DNA of 17,652 bases from an uncultured Bacilli bacterium. Its GTDB lineage: Bacteria; Bacillota_I; Bacilli_A; RF39; UBA660. The position numbers were made by a program, and so were the translations under genes. Under the pieces are notes generated by a model. It did not search any database, was not told the origin of the DNA, and saw only the letters and a list, made by a program, of their open reading frames with translations. Where the stretch lies: positions 1-17,652 of the forward strand of contig CANRGQ010000025.1 in assembly GCA_947630195.1 (NCBI GenBank). Direction: 5' to 3'. Positions 13,690 to 17,652 of this stretch are shown here, one piece after another (position 1 is the stretch's first letter; every line of letters begins with the position of its first letter).

Positions 13690-13879
13690 AAATAAAAAGA
13701 ATGGTACTTAAAGGAGTCATATAGACGGTACCATCCTTTGTTTTACTTATTTAATTGTTAACGATTTATTTTACCGATTAATCTTAAAAAGGAGCAATTA
13801 TTTAAACCATTTATTAGTTTTCACCAACCACTAACTCTCTTTAAAAATACTTTAAATAACATCTTTTCGCATTGATTAC
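13690..13879 (-). promoter_or_regulatory. T-box riboswitch, alanine specific
   Basis: On the minus strand the leader has, in order, the stem I apical motif GTGGTTGGTGAAAAC (GGTTGGTG complement at 13822-13829), a specifier GCT (Ala; 13793-13795) in AATTGCTCC, and the T-box AAGGATGGTACCGTC (13724-13738) whose TGG can pair with the tRNA acceptor end. Two exclusive folds are visible. The antiterminator pairs AAAGGA (13734-13739) with TCCTTT (13710-13715). The terminator pairs ATGGTAC (13728-13734) with GTACCAT (13701-13707), followed by TCTTTTT. Uncharged tRNA-Ala should therefore switch on the kinase-alaS operon. The specifier agrees with the aminoacyl-tRNA synthetase encoded downstream. Ends are approximate. 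Confidence 0.92.
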
Positions 13880-13885
13880 AAAATT

Positions 13886-13894
13886 AATATATCA
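13886..13894 (-). promoter_or_regulatory. extended -10 promoter of the T-box operon
   Basis: Minus strand TGATATATT, an extended -10-like element (TATATT at 13886-13891) just past the stop codon of the AI-2E family gene; no clear -35. It gives a leader start near 13879. Confidence 0.5.
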
Positions 13895-13900
13895 TACTTT

Positions 13901-15025
13901 TTACTTATTTTCTAGTTTTTCTTTTGTAAATGTATATAATACTCTTGCTATTGTCAAGATTGGGGCCGCTAAAATCATACCGATGATACCAAAGAAATGC
14001 CCAAAGACTAAAAGTGCAATGATAATAGCTACGGGATGCGTTTGACTCGCTTTACTCATAATAATTGGTTGTAAAATATAATTTTCAAATATTTGAACAA
14101 TAACACAAATGATAAGAGTGCCAATACCTATTAATGGAGATTGGGTAAGTCCCACAATAACCGCGGCAGCTCCCCCAATATATGGTCCAATAAATGGTAT
14201 TAAATCGGTAAGGCCGCAGAATAAACCAAATAGAACCGGTGCATTTAAACCAACTAAAGCAAAACCAATGGAATCACATATAAGAACGACTAAGGCTACT
14301 AAGAAAGTTCCATTAACACATTTTCTAACCTCCGTACCCATCCTATTTGAAAGATTAATGACATCTTTTTTAAATTTATTCGGAATTAACTTTTTAATAT
14401 GTTCCCCGATATTATCATAATCAATTAAAAGATAAATACCGATAATTAAACTCATTAAAAATGTTCCAACTCCACTAAAAAGCCCGACAATAAAATTAAT
14501 AATGGTATTTGGTAAAGTTTTCGCAAAATCCGTACCAAAAGTGGTAATTTCACTTAATAATTTAGCTTGGAAATCTCCTAAATTTAAACCATTCTCGGCT
14601 AAACTTTTAAAGAGATTATTAATATTTTGCGTAATACTTTCGACAAATCCTGGTATTAAACCAACAAGCTCATTTACTTCGTTATAAACCGTTGGGATAA
14701 AAATATACATTATGCCAAATAAGATTAAAACAAAGATAGAAAATACCATTATCGCACTCAAAGTATTATTTTTAATCTTTTGACTTACCTTAATAGTTAT
14801 TGGTCTTAAAAGCCAAGCAATGACAAAACCAATAAAGAAAGGACTAATAACTTTTAATAAATCTGTAAAAATAGGCATTATTTTAAGTTGTTTAATCGCA
14901 ATAATAATCGCTAAAATTAAACAAGCAATAAAAACAAAATAAAGAATTTTTAAGATTTTTTTGGTTAAAGATAAAACTTCATTAACATCATTAGTATTAA
15001 TATCTTTTTCTAATTTGCCTTTCAC
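13901..15025 (-). CDS. AI-2E family (UPF0118/PerM) membrane transporter
   Basis: 374 residues with about eight transmembrane segments (28-46, 58-76, 88-112, 178-203, 236-262, 268-290, 294-318, 335-360) and a central extracytoplasmic region around 115-175 rich in amphipathic helices. The conserved C-terminal strings GLTDLIPFIGPYIGG, ENYILQPIIMSKASQTHP and GIIGMILAAP define the family, which includes E. coli TqsA/YdiK and Bacillus YtvI-type proteins. Substrates vary (autoinducer-2, Na+/H+ antiport) and cannot be predicted here. The start is GTG (15023-15025), 5 bases after AGAGGTGAT. TATAAT at 15046-15051 lies 7 bases before that ribosome binding site. The gene is followed by the T-box operon, which has its own start. 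Confidence 0.93.
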   Translation of the reverse strand: MKGKLEKDINTNDVNEVLSLTKKILKILYFVFIACLILAIIIAIKQLKIMPIFTDLLKVISPFFIGFVIAWLLRPITIKVSQKIKNNTLSAIMVFSIFVLILFGIMYIFIPTVYNEVNELVGLIPGFVESITQNINNLFKSLAENGLNLGDFQAKLLSEITTFGTDFAKTLPNTIINFIVGLFSGVGTFLMSLIIGIYLLIDYDNIGEHIKKLIPNKFKKDVINLSNRMGTEVRKCVNGTFLVALVVLICDSIGFALVGLNAPVLFGLFCGLTDLIPFIGPYIGGAAAVIVGLTQSPLIGIGTLIICVIVQIFENYILQPIIMSKASQTHPVAIIIALLVFGHFFGIIGMILAAPILTIARVLYTFTKEKLENK

Positions 15026-15092
15026 AAATCATCACCTCTATTACAATTATACTATAATAATATTTAATAAACTATTAAAATTACTTTTATTA

Positions 15093-15125
15093 GACAAAAA
15101 TAAGCACTTTTTGTGCTCACTTTGT
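15093..15125 (-). terminator. intrinsic terminator after the 48-residue membrane peptide gene
   Basis: Stem 15103-15107 with 15113-15117 (loop of five A/T) followed on the minus strand by TATTTTTG; GACAA/TTGTC outer pairs (15093-15097 with 15121-15125) extend it. It overlaps the TGA stop codon. Confidence 0.75.
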
Positions 15126-15263
15126 CATATCATTAGCTTTATCTAATAAATTATTAATTAATTTATCAGCTTTAACTTTGGTATTTTGATTCATTAAAAT
15201 ATAAGCTCCCATTCCCATAACACCACCAAGAGCAATTGGAACTATTAAACTCATTTTTTTCAT
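15117..15263 (-). CDS. 48-residue single-pass membrane peptide
   Basis: A small gene read directly from the sequence: ATG at 15261-15263, 5 bases after AGAGGTGG, ending in TGA at 15117-15119. It begins MKKMSLIVPIALGGVMGMGA, a hydrophobic segment (about 5-24, Gly/Met-rich). A charged amphipathic helix follows (KADKLINNLLDKANDMTK), a layout also seen in YtxH-like or small envelope peptides. The good ribosome binding site, the sensible length and the terminator at its stop codon support a real gene. It lies 35 bases after recD2 on the same strand and probably shares its transcript. Function unknown. Confidence 0.8.
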   Translation of the reverse strand: MKKMSLIVPIALGGVMGMGAYILMNQNTKVKADKLINNLLDKANDMTK

Positions 15264-15298
15264 TATCCACCTCTATAGTTAGTATGGAATAAATATTT

Positions 15299-17494
15299 TT
15301 AATTATGTATAAAAGTCTCTAATAATCTTTCTTTTAAAGTGGTTTTTCTGTATGTACTATAATCATTAAATACCCCTTTATAGAAGGCCGCCGCATCGCC
15401 AATAATAATTAAACTTTTTTTAGCTCTACTTACGCCCGTATATAATATTTTATTGTAAAGCATCGGAGCAAATTGATAACAAATGGGCATAATAACATGA
15501 TCAAATTCACTACCTTGACTTTTATGGATTGATATCGCATATGCATGTTTAATATTTTTTAAATCTTTTTTATTATACATGACTAAATTACCATCAAAAT
15601 CAATTGTTACAACTTCTTTTTTATAAGGACTTGCAATCGTGGCAATACTTTTAATAAAACCAATGTCCCCATTAAAAACAAAATTATCCGCATTATTCGC
15701 CAGTTGCAATACTTTATCACCCTCCCTATATACGACATCCCCATATGTAATGGTTCTTTGTCCTCGGTCAGGATTAAAGACTTTCGCTAAAATTTGATTT
15801 AGATTATCAATCCCATTTTCCCCCTTGTACATCGGACACAATATTTGTAATTTATTTTCATCATAACCTTTTTTAATTCCTTCTTCGACAATCTTTTTAA
15901 TTGTTTTCGAAATACTATGCGTATCGGTGACTAAAAAATTATAATCATCTTTTTTTAGAGTAAAACTTTCACTTAAATCTTTATTTTTGATTTCTCTGGC
16001 TAAATACGGAATGTAAGAATTATCACTTTGCCGATAAATATATTCTAAAGGAACATAGTTAAATAAATCACTATCGATTAAATCTTGTAATACAAGACCT
16101 GCTGATACTGAAGGTAATTGAAAAGCATCTCCGACTAAAATAAGTTTCACATAACTATGTAAACCTTTAAGTAAGGATGCTAAAAGCATGGAATCAATCA
16201 TACTTACTTCATCCACAATAATTAATTTTTGAAAATTTTTATTGTTCTCATTTATGCCAAAGGCATTTAAATCTTTATTCCACTTTAAATACCTATGAAT
16301 AGTCGAGGCCGGAAGTCCTGTCGAGGTACTCATTTTTTTACTAGCCCTACCCGTCGGAGCCAAAAGGGCTATTTGTTCAATTACTTCTAAATTACTTAAT
16401 CTATTTGTTTCAATATATAATTTAACTATCGCATTAATAATCGTAGTTTTACCAGTTCCAGGTCCCCCACTTATAATGGTTATATTGTTATTTAAGGCTT
16501 CACTAATCGCTTTCTTTTGATCATCATTATAAGTTATCTTTAACTTTTCTTCTAACTTCTTAATCTTTTCACTATAATCTATCTTTTTAATTTTTTTATC
16601 ACTTATTTTATATAATAACTCACTAATATCTTTTTCGGATGCATAATACTCCTCTAAATAAACTTTATTATTATCGATAACTATAAACATTTCAGATTCT
16701 AATTCATTCAAATAACTATTAAAAAGTTCATAATCAATATTAATACTAAAAATGCGCATTAAATATTCAAAAACAACTTCTTTTTCATAATAGATATCTC
16801 CTCTATTTAAAGAAATCATTTTCATTACTTCAAGAGTACAAGCCTTAACTCTTCTTTTATCATACTTATCACTATAATTATTTAAAAATATATTATCTAA
16901 TCTTTTAAAATCAATTATTTCATTTAATAAATAAATATTATTATCGACTATATCTTTAATATTCTCTTTATATTTACTATAAATTCTACCAGCTTCTTCA
17001 ATCGAAAAACCTAAGTTTTTTAATTTCAAAATAATATCAGATGTTTTAGAATAATTAACAAGTGACTCATAAATTTTATCTCTCTTAACATCCGTCATAC
17101 CTTCGATATTATCTAAAACAAATTTATTTTCTTTAATAATATTTAAACTATCACTACCATAAACTTCGACTATTTTTAAAGCCGTTTTTTTACCACAGCC
17201 TTTAACAAAACTACTACTTAAAAACTCAACTATATCATCATTTTCTTTTGGTAAAATATATTCATAACTTTTAACATTAAATTGTTTACCAAACTTTTCA
17301 TGATTAATAAATTCCCCTTCAATTTCCACATTAGTTTCTAATTTTAAATCTAAAAAATTGCCTGTTATCGTAATACTTTTCTTTAAGATTTCTTTATCTA
17401 CCAAAGAATTTTTACTAACTTTAAAAAGAGCAACTAAATACCCATTTGTTTCATTATAAAAAATTGTACTTTTTATTTTACCAATTAACTTCAT
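15299..17494 (-). CDS. recD2: RecD2-type ATP-dependent DNA helicase
   Basis: 731 residues, matching the RecD-like (RecBC-independent) SF1B helicases of Gram-positive bacteria. An N-terminal OB-like/HhH region is at about 1-200 (FVKGCGKKTALKIVEVYG hairpin motif at 96-113). Walker A GGPGTGKTT is at 343-351, Walker B IIVDEVS at 425-431, GDAFQLPSVSAG at 455-466, and YRQ at 487-489. Motifs V/VI are AISIHKSQGSEFDHV (about 653-667) and YTGVSRAKK (about 685-693). The 5'-3' helicase acts in replication-fork maintenance and repair. The start ATG at 17492-17494 agrees with the family N-terminus, but only a distant AAGG (13 bases) precedes it, and a TATAAT ends 7 bases upstream. Confidence 0.97.
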   Translation of the reverse strand: MKLIGKIKSTIFYNETNGYLVALFKVSKNSLVDKEILKKSITITGNFLDLKLETNVEIEGEFINHEKFGKQFNVKSYEYILPKENDDIVEFLSSSFVKGCGKKTALKIVEVYGSDSLNIIKENKFVLDNIEGMTDVKRDKIYESLVNYSKTSDIILKLKNLGFSIEEAGRIYSKYKENIKDIVDNNIYLLNEIIDFKRLDNIFLNNYSDKYDKRRVKACTLEVMKMISLNRGDIYYEKEVVFEYLMRIFSINIDYELFNSYLNELESEMFIVIDNNKVYLEEYYASEKDISELLYKISDKKIKKIDYSEKIKKLEEKLKITYNDDQKKAISEALNNNITIISGGPGTGKTTIINAIVKLYIETNRLSNLEVIEQIALLAPTGRASKKMSTSTGLPASTIHRYLKWNKDLNAFGINENNKNFQKLIIVDEVSMIDSMLLASLLKGLHSYVKLILVGDAFQLPSVSAGLVLQDLIDSDLFNYVPLEYIYRQSDNSYIPYLAREIKNKDLSESFTLKKDDYNFLVTDTHSISKTIKKIVEEGIKKGYDENKLQILCPMYKGENGIDNLNQILAKVFNPDRGQRTITYGDVVYREGDKVLQLANNADNFVFNGDIGFIKSIATIASPYKKEVVTIDFDGNLVMYNKKDLKNIKHAYAISIHKSQGSEFDHVIMPICYQFAPMLYNKILYTGVSRAKKSLIIIGDAAAFYKGVFNDYSTYRKTTLKERLLETFIHN

Positions 17495-17501
17495 AGTTTT
17501 T

Positions 17502-17507
17502 ATTATA
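17502..17507 (-). promoter_or_regulatory. probable -10 box of recD2
   Basis: Minus strand TATAAT, 7 bases before the ATG; the predicted transcription start coincides with or abuts the start codon. The position at -35 (TAGTCT, 17-base spacing) is poor. Confidence 0.45.
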
Positions 17508-17588
17508 CCTTATTAATTTTAAAAAGACTATAAAATTTTTAAAAAACTTAAAAATAATTTATCTGTTTTATTTTTATTGACCGTATCG

Positions 17589-17639
17589 AAAAAAAGGTTC
17601 AGGCCACGTGCTTTAGCACGTAAACCCTTGGAGGGTTTA
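17589..17639 (-). terminator. double hairpin with T7 tail at the right edge
   Basis: Two adjoining stems: 17606-17611 with 17616-17621 (ACGTGC, loop of four) and 17621-17627 with 17633-17639 (TAAACCC, loop of five). On the minus strand they are followed by CCTGAACC and seven T (17589-17595). A third pairing, GGTT/AACC (17596-17599 with 17623-17626), would exclude the second stem. Probably the 3' end of a gene or structured RNA beyond the right edge. Alternatives are an attenuator or a hairpin end of an IS200/IS605-like element; neither can be tested within the window. Confidence 0.45.
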
Positions 17640-17652
17640 GAGGCAATTTATT

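Noticed and set aside
14109..14420. A 103-codon plus-strand open frame opposite the AI-2E gene
   Set aside because: It lies entirely inside a well-supported transporter gene on the other strand, has no promoter or ribosome binding site, and its composition is what antisense reading of membrane codons gives. The same applies to the shorter plus-strand frames within obg, the radical SAM gene, LysR and alaS.

Overview
The window is AT-rich (roughly 30% G+C by eye) and uses the standard bacterial code: TGG encodes Trp and TGA serves as a stop (15117-15119). It has GGTGAT/AGGAGG-type ribosome binding sites, sigma-A promoters (many with an extended -10), Firmicutes-style intrinsic terminators, a T-box leader, and YlbL, YlbJ, Obg and RecD2 homologues. 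This fits a low-GC Bacillota/Mycoplasmatota-like bacterium with a compact genome, for example an uncultured gut Bacilli lineage. Taxonomy is inference. The window looks like ordinary, compactly packed chromosome rather than a mobile element.

Left part (1-6020): two tandem paralogous surface proteins with SipW-type signal anchors (the first runs off the left edge), each with its own promoter; obg; a tRNA-Lys gene diverging from obg; a HAD-like hydrolase; a 26-nt tRNA 3'-end relic; an RlmN/Cfr-like radical SAM enzyme lacking the usual N-terminal domain; a LysR regulator; and a membrane-anchored SH3b protein. Apart from tRNA-Lys, everything here reads on the minus strand.

Middle (6021-9774): two near-consensus tandem plus-strand promoters lead into about 150 nt of hairpin-rich sequence that is probably an unrecognised small RNA, followed by tRNA-Ile(GAT) and tRNA-Glu(TTC). 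Two back-to-back terminators separate these from a small minus-strand gene broken by two one-base losses. Next come an exported unknown protein and a YlbL/DdcP-like PDZ-Lon protease, diverging from a YlbJ/SpoVV-like membrane protein.

Right part (9724-17652): an operon of three prepilin-like proteins (one lacking Glu5) whose 3' end overlaps the YlbJ gene tail to tail; a P-loop (deoxy)nucleotide kinase translationally coupled to a short alanyl-tRNA synthetase, both behind a T-box leader with an Ala (GCT) specifier; an AI-2E family membrane protein; a 48-residue membrane peptide; and the RecD2 helicase. Two adjacent hairpins followed by a T-run lie at the right edge.

The most notable points are the small-RNA candidate at 6207-6360, the Ala T-box placed ahead of a nucleotide kinase, the N-terminally reduced RlmN/Cfr-like enzyme that keeps both catalytic cysteines, the minimal pseudopilin operon, and a recurring promoter layout in which the -10 box lies almost on top of the ribosome binding site or start codon.
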